Shown: positions 8,058 to 24,803, counted from the first letter of the stretch. The stretch: 64,000 nucleotides of DNA from Afifella marina DSM 2698 (GCF_900102695.1 NZ_FMVW01000008.1:1-64000), one strand, 5' to 3'. Program-made: numbers and translations. Notes: generated from the sequence alone by a model not told the origin.

Positions 8058-8960
8058 TCAGCAACGCATAGCTAGGAGACCGAGCATACGCTCGGCCTGA
8101 GACACTGCACTGCGCGCATCCGTCGCTCCTACATCGGCCCCGACCGTTGCCACAAGCTCCGGATGCTCCATAAAGATCTGTCCACCAACGATTACAGCGA
8201 TGGATTTGTTACGAGATTCCAGGCGGATCGCCTTTATCGTCGCCGCCAGATCATCGATCCCGCGCGCGCTCGACAGCGACAACCCGACCATCGAAAACCA
8301 TTCGCGTTTGACGATCCCAACGAGATCGGCGGTGTTCGCATCGAGTTCAACAGACGCGTCCCAACCACCGCGACGGAAGAAAGCCTCCGTCAAAAAGATG
8401 CCGAAGGAATGGCGCTCGCCGGGTGCGGACGCGAGCAGGATACGCCGGCCGTCGCCGCAATCGGCCGACTGGCTGTAAAAAGCTGGGCCGAGTTCACGCA
8501 AAAGATGCTGTAGCCGTGACATGCCGATGGTCACCTCGGCGAAATCGCAGCGATCATCGTTCCAGAAATCCCAAAGTCGCGTGGCTGCAGGCGCCATCAG
8601 CTCAAGCAGAAGCGCCTCGAGCCCGACGCCGCGCGCACGCGCCATATCCACATAGGCGAAGGCGACACTCGCATCACGCGCCAGCAGAAGACGGGCGAAT
8701 TCGTCGACGTCGACCGCGTCGACGCCGGTTCCCTCGACGCAATTGAGATGGGGCTCGCCCCATCCGACACGATGGGCAAGCATCAATCGCGGGATGATCT
8801 CACCTTCTATCGTCGTGAGAATACGGCCGCTCCAGGCGCTCTGGCTGGACGCCGCCTCGATGTCTGAGACCTGGATCGAGCGCATGGGAACATCGTCCCA
8901 CGGCCGGGTCCCGTCCCAGCTTCCGCAGCGGTCTTCAGCATGTTGCCTAACGTCGACCAT
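8058..8960 (-). CDS. aerR: Cobalamin-binding PpsR antirepressor (AerR/PpaA)
   Basis: AerR/PpaA proteins use cobalamin to sense light and modulate PpsR/CrtJ. The product is 300 residues from the ATG at 8960. The short B12-binding fold is visible as ERHSFG (His about 184, an E-x-H-x-x-G version of the D-x-H-x-x-G motif), followed by GLSLSS and VIVGGQIF. The upstream helical region contains CDFAEVTIGMSRLQHLL, characteristic of the family. It is transcribed with ppsR (34-base gap) and divergently from bchF, sharing a regulatory region of about 260 bases that contains PpsR-type sites. Confidence 0.9.
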   Translation of the reverse strand: MVDVRQHAEDRCGSWDGTRPWDDVPMRSIQVSDIEAASSQSAWSGRILTTIEGEIIPRLMLAHRVGWGEPHLNCVEGTGVDAVDVDEFARLLLARDASVAFAYVDMARARGVGLEALLLELMAPAATRLWDFWNDDRCDFAEVTIGMSRLQHLLRELGPAFYSQSADCGDGRRILLASAPGERHSFGIFLTEAFFRRGGWDASVELDANTADLVGIVKREWFSMVGLSLSSARGIDDLAATIKAIRLESRNKSIAVIVGGQIFMEHPELVATVGADVGATDARSAVSQAERMLGLLAMRC

Positions 8961-9127
8961 ATCTCGCACCCCCGAGCTCAAACTGGCCAAAAACAGCTTT
9001 CGCCACCTCGCCTTCGCGGCAGCCGTGTCCGAACGGAGGCCTCAAACCTCCGCCATTCGACGCGCGAGTTTAAGCACTTTCGGTCCCTCAGCGATAGAGC
9101 CGGAGCGTACGCCTCGGCTCGGCAGAA

Positions 9128-9161
9128 TGTAAAGTAAGATTTACGTCTAGTGTTGTTGACA
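9128..9161. promoter_or_regulatory. Two overlapping PpsR/CrtJ-type sites upstream of bchF
   Basis: TGTAAAGTAAGATTTACG (9128-9145) matches TGT-N12-ACA except for the final base. CGTCTAGTGTTGTTGACA (9144-9161) matches except for the first base. They share two bases and sit between the divergent aerR and bchF genes, with the second covering the candidate -35 box of bchF. Confidence 0.6.
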
Positions 9162-9185
9162 GTAGCCGAGCCGCAGCCCTAGAGT
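9156..9185 (+). promoter_or_regulatory. Sigma-70-type promoter candidate for the bchF-hemA superoperon
   Basis: A perfect -35 hexamer TTGACA (9156-9161) is followed by an 18-base spacer and TAGAGT (9180-9185), four of six matches to the -10 consensus. It is 37 bases upstream of the bchF GTG start. Overlap of the -35 box with a PpsR-type site suggests direct repression. No transcription start has been mapped. Confidence 0.5.
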
Positions 9186-9222
9186 CGGGCCTACGTTGTG
9201 CCGGTTGGGGAGACGGGGCGCG

Positions 9223-11024
<1,802 letters not shown>

Positions 11025-11025
11025 G

Positions 11026-12583
11026 ATGCAGCTCACCGTCTGGACCTATGAAGGGCCGCCGCATGTCGGAGCGATGCGCATCGCAACGGCCATGGATGGC
11101 CTTCACTATGTCCTGCACGCGCCGCAGGGCGACACCTACGCCGATCTTCTCTTTACGATGATCGAACGGCGCAACAAGCGCCCGCCGGTGACCTACACAA
11201 CGTTCGAAGCGCGCGACCTCGGCACAGATACGGCCGAAATCTTCAAGAACGCGGCACGCGAAGCGTACGAGCGCTTTCAGCCGCAGGCGATGCTTGTCGG
11301 CGCTTCGTGCACGGCCGAACTCATCCAGGACGATCCGGGCGGACTTGCCAAAGCCTTGGCACTGCCGATTCCCGTCGTTCCGTTGGAACTGCCGTCCTAC
11401 CAGAGGAAGGAAAACTGGGGCGCGTCGGAGACCTTCTACCATCTCGTGCGTGCCCTTGCCGGCCCGCATGCGCCGGCGCCTGGAACGGAACGGCCGCCCC
11501 GGGACGCGGGCCGCCGGCCACGGTGCAATCTGCTCGGACCGACCGCCCTCGGCTTTCGGCACCGCGACGACGTGGCGGAGATCACTCGCCTTCTCGACCG
11601 CCTCGGCATCGATGTCGCCGTGACGGCGCCGCTCGGCGCCACTCCGGCCGACATCGCGCGGCTCGGCGAGGCCGATTTCAACGTCGTGCTCTATCCGGAA
11701 ATTGCGCAAACGGCCGCCGGTTGGCTGACCCGCACGTTCCGCCAGCCAGCAACGAAAACCGTACCCATCGGCTGCGGCGCGACGATCGACTTCGTCAAAG
11801 AAGTCGCGGAGATCGCGGGCGTCGACCCGACGGCGGTTCTCGCAGGCGCGCCGTCGCGTCTGCCGTGGTACTCGCGCTCCGTCGATTCCACCTATCTCAC
11901 CGGCAAGCGCGTCTTCATCTTCGGCGATGCGACACATGTCGTCGCCGCAGCGCGCATCGCCGACAAGGAGCTCGGCTTCAAGGTCGTCGGCCTCGGCACC
12001 TATTCGCGCGAATTCGCCCGCGACGTGCGCGCCGCAGCCGAAAGCTATGGCGTCGAAGCACTCATCACCGACGACTATCTCGAAGTCGAGGAGAAGGTGG
12101 CGGAGCTGCATCCCGAGCTCGTTCTCGGCACGCAGATGGAGCGCCATATCGCCAAGCGGCTGCGCGTGCCGTGCGCCGTCATCTCGGCGCCGGTCCACGT
12201 CCAGGATTTTCCGGCACGCTATTCGCCGCAGATGGGCTTCGAAGGCGCCAATGTGATCTTCGACACCCTCGTGCATCCTTTGATGATGGGCCTCGAAGAG
12301 CACCTTCTCGGCATGTTCCGCGGCGATTTCGAGTTCCACGACGAGGTCCAGCCGTCGCATCTGGGGCACGGCGCCGCACCGGCGCAGGACCAGACTCAGA
12401 TCAAAGAAACGGAGAACGAAAAGGCTGAGATTGCCAACGTCGCCCAAGCTGTCACCTGGGCGGCAGAAGCGGAGCAGGAACTGCGCAAAATACCGTTCTT
12501 CGTCCGCGGCAAGGCGCGCCGCAATACCGAACGCTTCGCCGAAGAACGCGGCTTAGCGACGATCACAGTTGAGACCCTTTACG

Positions 12584-12609
<26 letters not shown>
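11026..12609 (+). CDS. bchB: Light-independent protochlorophyllide reductase subunit B
   Basis: Partner of BchN in the catalytic component of dark protochlorophyllide reductase. The product is 527 residues. Asp36, in [11 protein letters not shown], matches the unusual Asp ligand of the N-B iron-sulfur cluster known from Rhodobacter. The N-terminal [18 protein letters not shown] is family-typical. The C-terminal small PCP-reductase domain is present ([19 protein letters not shown]). The 3' end overlaps bchH by 26 bases. Confidence 0.97.
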
Positions 12610-17207
<4,598 letters not shown>

Positions 17208-17208
<1 letters not shown>

Positions 17209-17909
17209 TGCCAACAGCCTCGTATTTGGAGCGCCGCGGAGAGCTTGAGACCTATTTCGACCGCACCGCGGCCGATGCCTGGTCCAAACTCACGTCCGAC
17301 GCGCCGGTGAGCCGTATTCGGGCCACCGTGCGCGCCGGCCGCGACCAGATGCGGGCGACCTTGTTGAGCTATCTGCCGGAGGATCTCTCCGGCTTGCGGC
17401 TCCTCGATGCCGGTTGCGGAACCGGTGCGCTTTCGCTGGAAGCAGCGCGCCGCGGCGGCGATATCGTCGCGATCGATCTGTCGCCATCGCTCGTCGCGCT
17501 CGCCAAGGAGCGAACCAAGGACGAGCCGGAAGCCCAGCGGATCGATTTTCATGTCGGCGACATGCTCGATCCCGAACTCGGCGATTTCGACTTCATCGTC
17601 GGCATGGATTCGCTCATCCATTACCGGGATCAGGATCTCGCCAACATCCTCGCCCGTATGGCGACGCGAGCGCGGCAAGGGGTGGTTTTTACCTTTGCGC
17701 CCCGCACAGCGCTGCTCGCGGCCATGCACATGGCGGGGCGGTTTTTTCCGCGCAGCGACCGTGCACCTTCCATCGAACCGATCAGCGAAGCGCGGCTGCG
17801 CCAGCTGGTCGCTGCGACACCTGAGCTAACGGCATGGCGGCCCGGTCGAAGCCGTCGTATCGTAAGCGGATTTTACACGTCACAGGCTATGGAGCTCGTG
17901 CCCGCATGA
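17208..17909 (+). CDS. bchM: Mg-protoporphyrin IX methyltransferase
   Basis: SAM-dependent O-methyltransferase that forms Mg-protoporphyrin IX monomethyl ester, the substrate of AcsF. The product is 233 residues, with motif I LLDAGCGTGALSLEAARRG and a following acidic turn (VAIDLS). The start and stop both overlap neighbouring genes, indicating tight coupling with bchL and lhaA. The order bchH-L-M is conserved in purple bacteria. Confidence 0.95.
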
Positions 17910-19339
17910 AGCGGCTGAACAATTCGGTAAGCGCAGCGTGGAGCCGTCTCGGCCCCCGCTTTTTGCCGTTTGCAGATGCTGCAACGGCCGAGCTTCCGCT
18001 CGGCCGCCTTTTGCGTCTGTCATTGTTCCAAGTTTCAGTCGGCATGGCGGTGGTGCTTTTGAACGGCACCTTGAACCGCGTCATGATCGTGGAGATGGGC
18101 GTGCATGCCTGGCTCGTCTCCTTGATGGTGTCGCTGCCGCTCGTGTTCGCGCCGTTCCGCGCCCTGATCGGCTTCAAGTCGGACACCCACCGCTCGCTTC
18201 TCGGTTGGCGGCGTGTGCCCTATATCTGGATGGGCACGCTGATCCAATTCGGCGGTCTCGCCATCATGCCGTTCGCTCTTCTGGTTCTTTCCGAGGGCCA
18301 GGGACCGGCTATTGTTGCAGGTCAGGCCGGGGCCGCCTTCGCCTTCCTTCTCGTGGGCGCCGGCCTGCACACGACGCAGACAGCAGGCCTTGCTCTGGCA
18401 ACCGACATCGCGCCGGCTGAGTCCCGCCCGCGCGTCGTGGCGCTGCTCTACGTCATGCTTCTTCTCGGCATGATGGTGAGCGCCCTCCTCTTCGGTGTGC
18501 TTCTCGACAATTTCAGCCCGTTCCGGCTCATCCAGGTCATTCAGGGCGCCGCCTTCCTGACGATGGTCTTGAACATCGTCGCCTTGTGGAAGCAGGAGGC
18601 GCGCAATCCCGCGCTCACCGCAAAAGACGCACCAAGAACCAGTTTCCGCGAAGCCTGGGGCTCCTTCGTCAAAGGTGGACGCGCAAGCCGCCTCCTCGTC
18701 GCTGTCGGTCTCGGCACGGCAGGCTTCAGCATGCAGGACATTCTGCTCGAGCCTTACGGCGGCGAAGTCCTGCACCTGACCGTGAGCGGCACGACAACAT
18801 TGACGGCTCTCCTCGCCGGAGGCTCGCTCGTCGGATTTGCCCTTGCCGCCCGCAGCCTCGGTCGGGGCCAGGATCCGCACAAGCTTGCAGCCTATGGCGC
18901 GCTTGCCGGCGTCGTGGCGTTCGTGGCCGTGATCTTCGCCGCGCCCCTCGAATCGGCGGTGCTCTTCCGGGCCGGCACCATCATCATCGGCTTCGGCGGC
19001 GGCCTCTTCTCGGTCGGCACGCTCACAGCCGCTATGGAATTGTCGGAGAATGGACAAAGCGGTCTCGCCCTCGGCGCCTGGGGCGCCGTTCAGGCGACCG
19101 CTGCGGGTCTCGCGATCGCGCTGGGTGGCGTGGTCCGCGACACCTTCTCCACACTGGCAGAACAAGGCGTTCTCGGGTCGGCTCTCACGAGCCCGGCCAC
19201 CGGCTATAGCTTTGTCTACCATTTCGAAATCGCGCTGCTCGCCGTCACTCTCGTGGCGATCGGGCCGCTCGTGGGGTCGGGGGGGCGAACACGCTCCGAT
19301 CCATCATCGTCCTTCGGTCTAGCCGAGTTTCCCGGCTAA
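17906..19339 (+). CDS. lhaA: Light-harvesting 1 assembly protein (PucC family)
   Basis: A 477-residue, roughly 12-helix membrane protein required in other species for assembly of the LH1 antenna. Family signatures include NGTLNRVMIVEMGV, RALIGFKSDTHRSLLGWRRVPYIW and MQDILLEPYGGEV. The ATG at 17906 overlaps the bchM stop; the open frame extends further upstream but inside bchM. It lies directly before puhA, the standard place for lhaA. It is a paralog of the protein at 3066-4433. Confidence 0.93.
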   Translation: MKRLNNSVSAAWSRLGPRFLPFADAATAELPLGRLLRLSLFQVSVGMAVVLLNGTLNRVMIVEMGVHAWLVSLMVSLPLVFAPFRALIGFKSDTHRSLLGWRRVPYIWMGTLIQFGGLAIMPFALLVLSEGQGPAIVAGQAGAAFAFLLVGAGLHTTQTAGLALATDIAPAESRPRVVALLYVMLLLGMMVSALLFGVLLDNFSPFRLIQVIQGAAFLTMVLNIVALWKQEARNPALTAKDAPRTSFREAWGSFVKGGRASRLLVAVGLGTAGFSMQDILLEPYGGEVLHLTVSGTTTLTALLAGGSLVGFALAARSLGRGQDPHKLAAYGALAGVVAFVAVIFAAPLESAVLFRAGTIIIGFGGGLFSVGTLTAAMELSENGQSGLALGAWGAVQATAAGLAIALGGVVRDTFSTLAEQGVLGSALTSPATGYSFVYHFEIALLAVTLVAIGPLVGSGGRTRSDPSSSFGLAEFPG

Positions 19340-19361
19340 CCGTTGTCAATGGAGGTTATCA

Positions 19362-20126
19362 ATGCCCGCCGGAGCACTTACAGGGTATATGGATGTGGCC
19401 CAGATGACGCTTTATGCGTTCTGGATCTTTTTTGCCGGTCTCATCATCTACCTTCGTCGCGAAGATAAGCGCGAAGGTTATCCGCTTGTTGCGGAACGCG
19501 GTGAGACCAATGACCGGATCGTCGGGTTCCCCGACGCACCGGCACCGAAATACTTCAAACTTCATGGCGGTGGCACGGCACAGTCCGGCCGCAGCGACGA
19601 CCGCGACGTGCGTCTGACGCCGGCCGGCCCGTCGAACGGCGCTCCGTTCCGTCCCGTCGGCAATCCGCTGGTCGATGGCGTCGGCCCGGCTGCCTATGCC
19701 GATCGTGCCCATGAGCCAGAGCTCACGCTCGATGGCGATCCGAAGATCGTGCCGCTCTCAAGTGACGAGAGCTTCTATCTCGATCCGCAAGATCCGGATC
19801 CTCGGGGCATGCTCGTCATCGCCGCCGACGGTGAAGTCGTGGGTAGTGTCGAAGACGTGTGGGTCGATCGTTCCGACGTGATGATCCGTTATCTCGAGGT
19901 CGCTCTCGACGGCGCCGGCACCATTCTGGTTCCGTTTGTGATGTCGACCCTCAACGCACGCCAGCGTCAGATCCGCGTGAACGCCCTGGTTGCCAAGCAG
20001 TTCGCCGATGCGCCGCGTACGGCCAGCCCGAACAGCATCACCATGGTGGAAGAAGACCGTATTCAGGGCTACTTCGCCGGTGGTACTCTTTATGCGACGC
20101 CGGCACGGCAGGAGCCGCTGCTGTGA
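19362..20126 (+). CDS. puhA: Photosynthetic reaction centre H subunit
   Basis: H subunit caps the cytoplasmic face of the reaction centre and supports proton transfer to the secondary quinone. The product is 254 residues, with one N-terminal membrane helix (about residues 12-31, ending IIYLRREDKREGYPL) and a soluble PRC-barrel domain (GEVVGSVEDVWVDRSD). A clear GGAGG lies before the ATG. It overlaps the puhB GTG start by four bases. Confidence 0.97.
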   Translation: MPAGALTGYMDVAQMTLYAFWIFFAGLIIYLRREDKREGYPLVAERGETNDRIVGFPDAPAPKYFKLHGGGTAQSGRSDDRDVRLTPAGPSNGAPFRPVGNPLVDGVGPAAYADRAHEPELTLDGDPKIVPLSSDESFYLDPQDPDPRGMLVIAADGEVVGSVEDVWVDRSDVMIRYLEVALDGAGTILVPFVMSTLNARQRQIRVNALVAKQFADAPRTASPNSITMVEEDRIQGYFAGGTLYATPARQEPLL

Positions 20127-20788
20127 ACGAATACGAATCCGAGCCTATCCGCGGCCTGCCTCAGCGCTTGCCGAAGGGGGAACGGATCCTCTGGCAGGGG
20201 GAACCGCGCTGGGCAAGTCTTGCCCGGCGCCTTTTCCACCTTCCAACCCTCGTCGTCTATTTTGCTGTTCTTCTCGCCCTGCGGGCCATTCTGGCCCTCT
20301 CGGCGGGGGGAACAGTGAAAGACGCGATCCTGTCGGCGACCTGGCTTTTGCCGGTCGCCGCTCTCGCGGTCGTTATTCTCACCGTCTATGGCTGGCTGAT
20401 CGCTCGGACCTCGGTCTATACGATCACCGAGAAGCGTCTCGTCATCCGCAGCGGGGTTGTGCTGCCGATGACGCTCAACATCCCTTTCGTTGCGGTGGAA
20501 TCCGCCGCATTGCGGCTCTACGGGCAGGGAATTGGCGACATTCCGCTCGTTCTTTCCCCCAACCATCGCGTCGCTTACTATGCTTTGTGGCCGCATGCCC
20601 GGCCATGGAAAATCAAGCAGCCTGAGCCCATGCTGAGGTCGGTTGCTGATGCCGAGCGCGTCGCCGAGATCCTCGCAGGCGCGCTCGCAGCAACCGCCGG
20701 ACGTGGCGACCAGGCGGGGGAAACTGCCCCCGAGGCAGAGACGGACACGCACGCACAATGGTCATCGCACGCAACTGCGGTGGCATAG
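20123..20788 (+). CDS. puhB: Photosynthetic complex assembly protein PuhB
   Basis: Membrane protein that aids reaction-centre assembly. The product is 221 residues. It starts GLPQRLPKGERILWQGEPRW, typical of PuhB, followed by hydrophobic helices (about 40-62 and 72-98) and a PH-like domain (VYTITEKRLVIRSGVVLPMT). The start is GTG at 20123, overlapping the puhA stop. The C-terminal 25 residues are Glu/Thr-rich and probably disordered. Confidence 0.92.
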   Translation: MNEYESEPIRGLPQRLPKGERILWQGEPRWASLARRLFHLPTLVVYFAVLLALRAILALSAGGTVKDAILSATWLLPVAALAVVILTVYGWLIARTSVYTITEKRLVIRSGVVLPMTLNIPFVAVESAALRLYGQGIGDIPLVLSPNHRVAYYALWPHARPWKIKQPEPMLRSVADAERVAEILAGALAATAGRGDQAGETAPEAETDTHAQWSSHATAVA

Positions 20789-20797
20789 GAGATCAAG

Positions 20798-21259
20798 GTG
20801 AGCGGCTTTACGAACACTGCGCCATTTCCGCGAGGCCCCCTTCTGGCCGTTGCGGCGCTGTTGACGGTTTCCATCGTCCTTGCAGCGGTGAGCGCATTTG
20901 ACCGTAGAGGCCACAGCACCGATATGCCGGGGACGACGGCCGTAGAAGTGCGACTTCTGCAGTTCAAAGATCGGGCCAACGGGGGCGTCGGCATTTTCGA
21001 CGCCTCCGACGGCAGCCAGATCGCCGTTGCCGCACCTGGCACGAATGGTTTTTTGCGCGCGACCTTGCGCGGCCTCGCACACGAACGGGAACGTCGCGGC
21101 ATCAGTCCCGACAGCCCCTTTCGCCTGACCTATTGGAACGACGGGCAATTGTCGCTCGAGGACCCCTCGACCGGACGGCTCGTCGCGCTTGATGCTTTCG
21201 GACCGACGAATGCGCAGGTCTTCGCCCGCTTCCTCCCGGAGACGAGGCAGGCGCAATGA
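20798..21259 (+). CDS. puhC: Photosynthetic complex assembly protein PuhC
   Basis: A 153-residue protein with one N-terminal membrane anchor (about residues 13-34) and a periplasmic domain with VRLLQFKDRANGGVGIFDASDG and GFLRATLRGLAHERERRGI, typical of PuhC. In Rhodobacter it supports RC-LH1 assembly. The GTG start at 20798 follows a GGAG-like site. Its stop overlaps the next small gene as ATGA. Confidence 0.9.
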   Translation: MSGFTNTAPFPRGPLLAVAALLTVSIVLAAVSAFDRRGHSTDMPGTTAVEVRLLQFKDRANGGVGIFDASDGSQIAVAAPGTNGFLRATLRGLAHERERRGISPDSPFRLTYWNDGQLSLEDPSTGRLVALDAFGPTNAQVFARFLPETRQAQ

Positions 21260-21561
21260 TCGGCAATTGGGTCGGCGGACGCGAAGAGATCGAAGTGGAG
21301 TGCACCATCGAGGTGCAAAACACCTTCGAAAGCCTGCACGCTCATGTGGACCTCGATGGTGGCATCGAGATCCGCCCGGGCGATGCGGTGCGGGTCCATG
21401 GTGAGCCGATCACCGTCCCCTACGGCGAGACGGCCACGTTTCGCCGCCGCGCGACGGTGGTGCGGGCGACCGCTTTAGAGCGGCTTTGGACACGCATGAC
21501 CGGTGACATGGAGTTCATGGAACTCCTTGAGTTCAGCTTCTCTTCCGAAAGCAGGCTATGA
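21256..21561 (+). CDS. Conserved small soluble protein of the puh-acsF region
   Basis: A 101-residue protein without membrane helices, rich in acidic residues and beta-prone segments ([31 protein letters not shown]), ending in METMEF-like [15 protein letters not shown] short gene of this kind often separates puhC and acsF in purple-bacterial clusters; its function is not established. Four-base overlaps with both puhC and acsF show it is a translated part of the superoperon. A role with the AcsF cyclase or in assembly is speculation. Confidence 0.8.
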   Translation: MIGNWVGGREEIEVECTIEVQNTFESLHAHVDLDGGIEIRPGDAVRVHGEPITVPYGETATFRRRATVVRATALERLWTRMTGDMEFMELLEFSFSSESRL

Positions 21562-22625
21562 CGATCGAGACCCTCTCCCTCTCTCCGAACGACACCACCC
21601 TCAAGGCTCAAGAAAGCACGGTTTTGAGTCCGCGCTTTTATACGACGGACTTTGATGAGCTCGACGCCATCGATGTCAGTCACATTCGCCTGGAGTGGGA
21701 CGCGCTCATCGCAGAGATGAAGAGCGACCCCAACAAGGGCCATTTCAAGCGAACGGACGCCTGGGACGACGTGAAGCTCTCCGATCTTCCGGAAGACCTC
21801 CAAAAGGAGTTCGTCGACTTTCTGGTGAGTTCACTCACGGCCGAGTTTTCGGGGTGCGTGCTTTATTCGGAGATGAAGAAGCGCGGCACCAACCCCGATA
21901 TCTGCGAACTCTTCCGCTATATGAGCCGTGACGAGGCGCGCCATGCAGGCTTCATCAACGACACGCTCAAGGATTTCGATATCGGCGTCGATCTGGGCTT
22001 TCTGACGCGCACGAAGAAGTACACCTTCTTCCGCCCAAAATTCATCTATTACGCCACCTATCTTTCCGAAAAGATCGGCTATGCGCGCTACATCACGATC
22101 TTCCGGCACCTGGAAAAGCACCCGGAAAAGCGCTTCCATCCGATCTTCAAATGGTTCGAACAATGGTGCAACGACGAGTTCCGGCACGGCGAAGCCTTTG
22201 CGCTCCTGATGCGTGCGAACCCGCATGTGACGCGCGGCCTCAATAAGTACTGGGTCCGCTTCTTCGTCCTCGCCGTTTTCGCGACCATGTATGTGCGCGA
22301 CCATGCGCGCCCTGCCTTCCACAGGGCTCTCGACATCGATCCGACGGAATATGATTTCACGGTCTTCAGGATCACGTCGGAAATCAGCAAACAGGTCTTC
22401 CCGCTGACGCTCGACATCGACAATCCCCGGTTTCGCGCCGGCCTCGAAAGGCTGCGGCAGGCGAGCGAGGGGATGGCGGCCGCCAAACGCAAAGGCGGGC
22501 TCGTCGGCGGGCTGCAGCAGCTGTTCCACGGTGCGGGCGTCGGGGTCGCCATCGCCCGTCTTTATTTCCTGCCGGTCAAGGACAATGCCCCGCCGGCCGA
22601 GAGCCGGCTCGTTCCGGCCTGGTAG
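21558..22625 (+). CDS. acsF: Aerobic Mg-protoporphyrin IX monomethyl ester cyclase
   Basis: Oxygen-dependent di-iron cyclase that forms the isocyclic ring E of bacteriochlorophyll. The product is 355 residues. The two ferritin-like metal motifs are DEARHAGF and [10 protein letters not shown], with a further ligand region in [12 protein letters not shown]. No anaerobic bchE is seen in this window, so ring closure may depend on oxygen unless bchE lies elsewhere. The start overlaps the previous ORF. Confidence 0.97.
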   Translation: MTIETLSLSPNDTTLKAQESTVLSPRFYTTDFDELDAIDVSHIRLEWDALIAEMKSDPNKGHFKRTDAWDDVKLSDLPEDLQKEFVDFLVSSLTAEFSGCVLYSEMKKRGTNPDICELFRYMSRDEARHAGFINDTLKDFDIGVDLGFLTRTKKYTFFRPKFIYYATYLSEKIGYARYITIFRHLEKHPEKRFHPIFKWFEQWCNDEFRHGEAFALLMRANPHVTRGLNKYWVRFFVLAVFATMYVRDHARPAFHRALDIDPTEYDFTVFRITSEISKQVFPLTLDIDNPRFRAGLERLRQASEGMAAAKRKGGLVGGLQQLFHGAGVGVAIARLYFLPVKDNAPPAESRLVPAW

Positions 22626-22637
22626 GGAGGCATCAGA

Positions 22638-23537
22638 GTGTCGCTCTACGCTCTGCCCATCGTCTTTGCGTTGTTTACCTGGTGGTTCTCGACGGGAGCG
22701 ATTCTGTATCTCGACGGCCTGCCCCGGCGCACGTTTCGCTGGAGCCTCGCTGGCGCGACAGTTCTTCTCGGCGTCGCCTTTTACGGCCTGGCGGTCTCCA
22801 GTCGGGATGCGAGCGTCTCGGGCGCCTTCATCGCCTTCACCTGCGGCCTGACCGCATGGGGCTGGCATGAGATCAGCTTTCTCATGGGCTACGTCACTGG
22901 CCCCAGAAAGAGCCTGTGCCCGAGCGACATTTCTGGCTGGAAGCGCTTTCTCTTTGCCGTCCAGACGATCCTCTATCACGAGCTCGCCATTCTCGTTTCG
23001 GCGGCCGTGATCGTCGCCCTCACCTGGGGCGGACCCAATCAGCTCGGGTCCGGGATCTTCTTCCTCTTGTGGGGCATGCGGGCCAGCGCCAAGCTCAATC
23101 TCTTCCTCGGAGTGCGCAATCTCTCCGAACAGTTCCTGCCGGACAGCCTCGCCTATCTGAAGAGCTTCATGGTTAAGAAGCCCATGAATCCCCTCTTCCC
23201 GGTGTCGATTACGGTTGCAACCGTGATCGCCGTGTTGTTTGCGCAGCGCGCCATCGCCGATGTGGCGAGCCCGTTCGAAGCGACCGCCTATACGTTTCTC
23301 GCCACACTGATGGCGCTCGCCGTCCTGGAGCACTGGTTCATGGTGCTGCCGCTGCCGGCTGAAGCGCTGTGGAAATGGGGGCTGCGGACACATGAGGTGC
23401 AGCAGCCGACAGATCAGACTTCACCGGCACGGCCGTCGACGCCCTTTTCTCCGCGGACAGCCGCAGCGTTGCCCGGCAGCCGATTGCGGACGCAGCCGGC
23501 CTTGAGCACGTATGGCGCGTCACCGCCAGTGGAGTAA
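22638..23537 (+). CDS. puhE: Photosynthetic complex assembly protein PuhE
   Basis: Polytopic membrane protein (DUF3623 type) of 299 residues with about seven or eight helices. Conserved segments include TWWFSTGAILYLDGLPRRTF, WGWHEISFLMGYVTGPRK and WGMRASAKLNLFLGVRNL. In Rhodobacter the equivalent gene influences bacteriochlorophyll accumulation. The start is a GTG after GGGAGGCAT. The last 50 residues are Pro/Ser/Thr-rich and look disordered. Confidence 0.9.
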   Translation: MSLYALPIVFALFTWWFSTGAILYLDGLPRRTFRWSLAGATVLLGVAFYGLAVSSRDASVSGAFIAFTCGLTAWGWHEISFLMGYVTGPRKSLCPSDISGWKRFLFAVQTILYHELAILVSAAVIVALTWGGPNQLGSGIFFLLWGMRASAKLNLFLGVRNLSEQFLPDSLAYLKSFMVKKPMNPLFPVSITVATVIAVLFAQRAIADVASPFEATAYTFLATLMALAVLEHWFMVLPLPAEALWKWGLRTHEVQQPTDQTSPARPSTPFSPRTAAALPGSRLRTQPALSTYGASPPVE

Positions 23538-23591
23538 TCGGGAGCGATCGGGATGGCACGCGAGGTCAGCGCGGATTTGGGGAGGCGATCC

Positions 23592-24803
23592 ATGGATTAT
23601 GAGGACTTCTTTCGGCAGGAACTTGAAGCGTTGCGCCACGAAGGGCGCTACCGGGTCTTCGCCGATCTTGAGCGTCATGCGGGCGAGTTTCCGCGCGCCA
23701 CGCATTACCGCGAACGCGGCCGGGCCGAGGTCACCGTGTGGTGCTCCAACGACTACCTGGGTATGGGCCAGAACTCTCTGGTCATTGATGCCATGCATCT
23801 CGCGCTCGATCGCTGCGGCGCGGGCGCGGGCGGCACACGCAACATCTCAGGGACCAACCACTATCACGTGCTTTTGGAGAACGAGCTCGCCGAGCTTCAT
23901 GGGAAGGAAAGCGCCCTCATCTTCACCTCGGGCTATGTTTCGAACTGGGCCACGCTTTGCACGCTTGCAGCGAAGCTGCCGGGCTGCGTCGTCCTTTCGG
24001 ACGCCAAGAACCACGCCTCGATGATCGAGGGCATCCGCCACAGCCGCGCAGACCGCATGATCTTTGCGCATAACGACCCGGAGGATCTCAACCGCAAGCT
24101 CGCAGAGATCGACCCGGCGCGGCCCAAGCTCGTCGCCTTCGAATCCGTCTATTCGATGGATGGGGATATCGCGCCGATCGCCGAAATCTGCGACGTCGCC
24201 GACGCGCATGGTGCCATGACCTATCTCGACGAGGTCCACGCCGTCGGCCTTTATGGCCCGCGCGGCGGCGGCATTTCCGAGCGTGACGAGGTTGCCCACC
24301 GTCTGACGGTGATCGAGGGTACCCTTGCCAAGGCGTATGGCGTGATGGGGGGCTATATCGCCGCCTCGACAGCACTCTGCGACTTTATTCGTAGCTTCGC
24401 CTCCGGCTTCATCTTCACGACCGCCCTGCCGCCTTCCGTCGCAGCCGGCGCACTCGCCTCCATCCGACATCTGAAGGCGAGCGAAGCCGAACGCGACAGA
24501 CAGAAAGAGCGCGTTGCCACCGTGCGGCGCCGTCTGGACGAGATCGGCGTGCCGCATCTTGTGAACGAGAGCCATATCGTTCCCGTGATGGTGGGCGATC
24601 CCGTTTTGTGCAAGCAGATCAGCGATCGGCTTCTCACGCAGTACGGGATCTATGTGCAGCCGATCAATTATCCGACCGTTCCGCGCGGCACGGAGAGGCT
24701 GCGTGTCACGCCCTCGCCGCTTCATTCCGATTGGGACGTCGACCGCCTCATCAACGCCTTGAAGGCGATTTGGTCCGAGATCGGCCTCGAACGCGCCGCC
24801 TGA
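23592..24803 (+). CDS. hemA: 5-aminolevulinate synthase
   Basis: PLP enzyme that condenses glycine and succinyl-CoA to 5-aminolevulinate, the first step of tetrapyrrole synthesis in alphaproteobacteria. The product is 403 residues. The PLP-binding Lys is in [12 protein letters not shown], and [12 protein letters not shown] and [13 protein letters not shown] are family motifs. The ATG at 23592 (MDYEDFF) is chosen because GGGAGG lies six bases upstream and other ALA synthases begin the same way. It is the last gene of the superoperon, so precursor supply is co-expressed with bch genes. Confidence 0.96.
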   Translation: MDYEDFFRQELEALRHEGRYRVFADLERHAGEFPRATHYRERGRAEVTVWCSNDYLGMGQNSLVIDAMHLALDRCGAGAGGTRNISGTNHYHVLLENELAELHGKESALIFTSGYVSNWATLCTLAAKLPGCVVLSDAKNHASMIEGIRHSRADRMIFAHNDPEDLNRKLAEIDPARPKLVAFESVYSMDGDIAPIAEICDVADAHGAMTYLDEVHAVGLYGPRGGGISERDEVAHRLTVIEGTLAKAYGVMGGYIAASTALCDFIRSFASGFIFTTALPPSVAAGALASIRHLKASEAERDRQKERVATVRRRLDEIGVPHLVNESHIVPVMVGDPVLCKQISDRLLTQYGIYVQPINYPTVPRGTERLRVTPSPLHSDWDVDRLINALKAIWSEIGLERAA

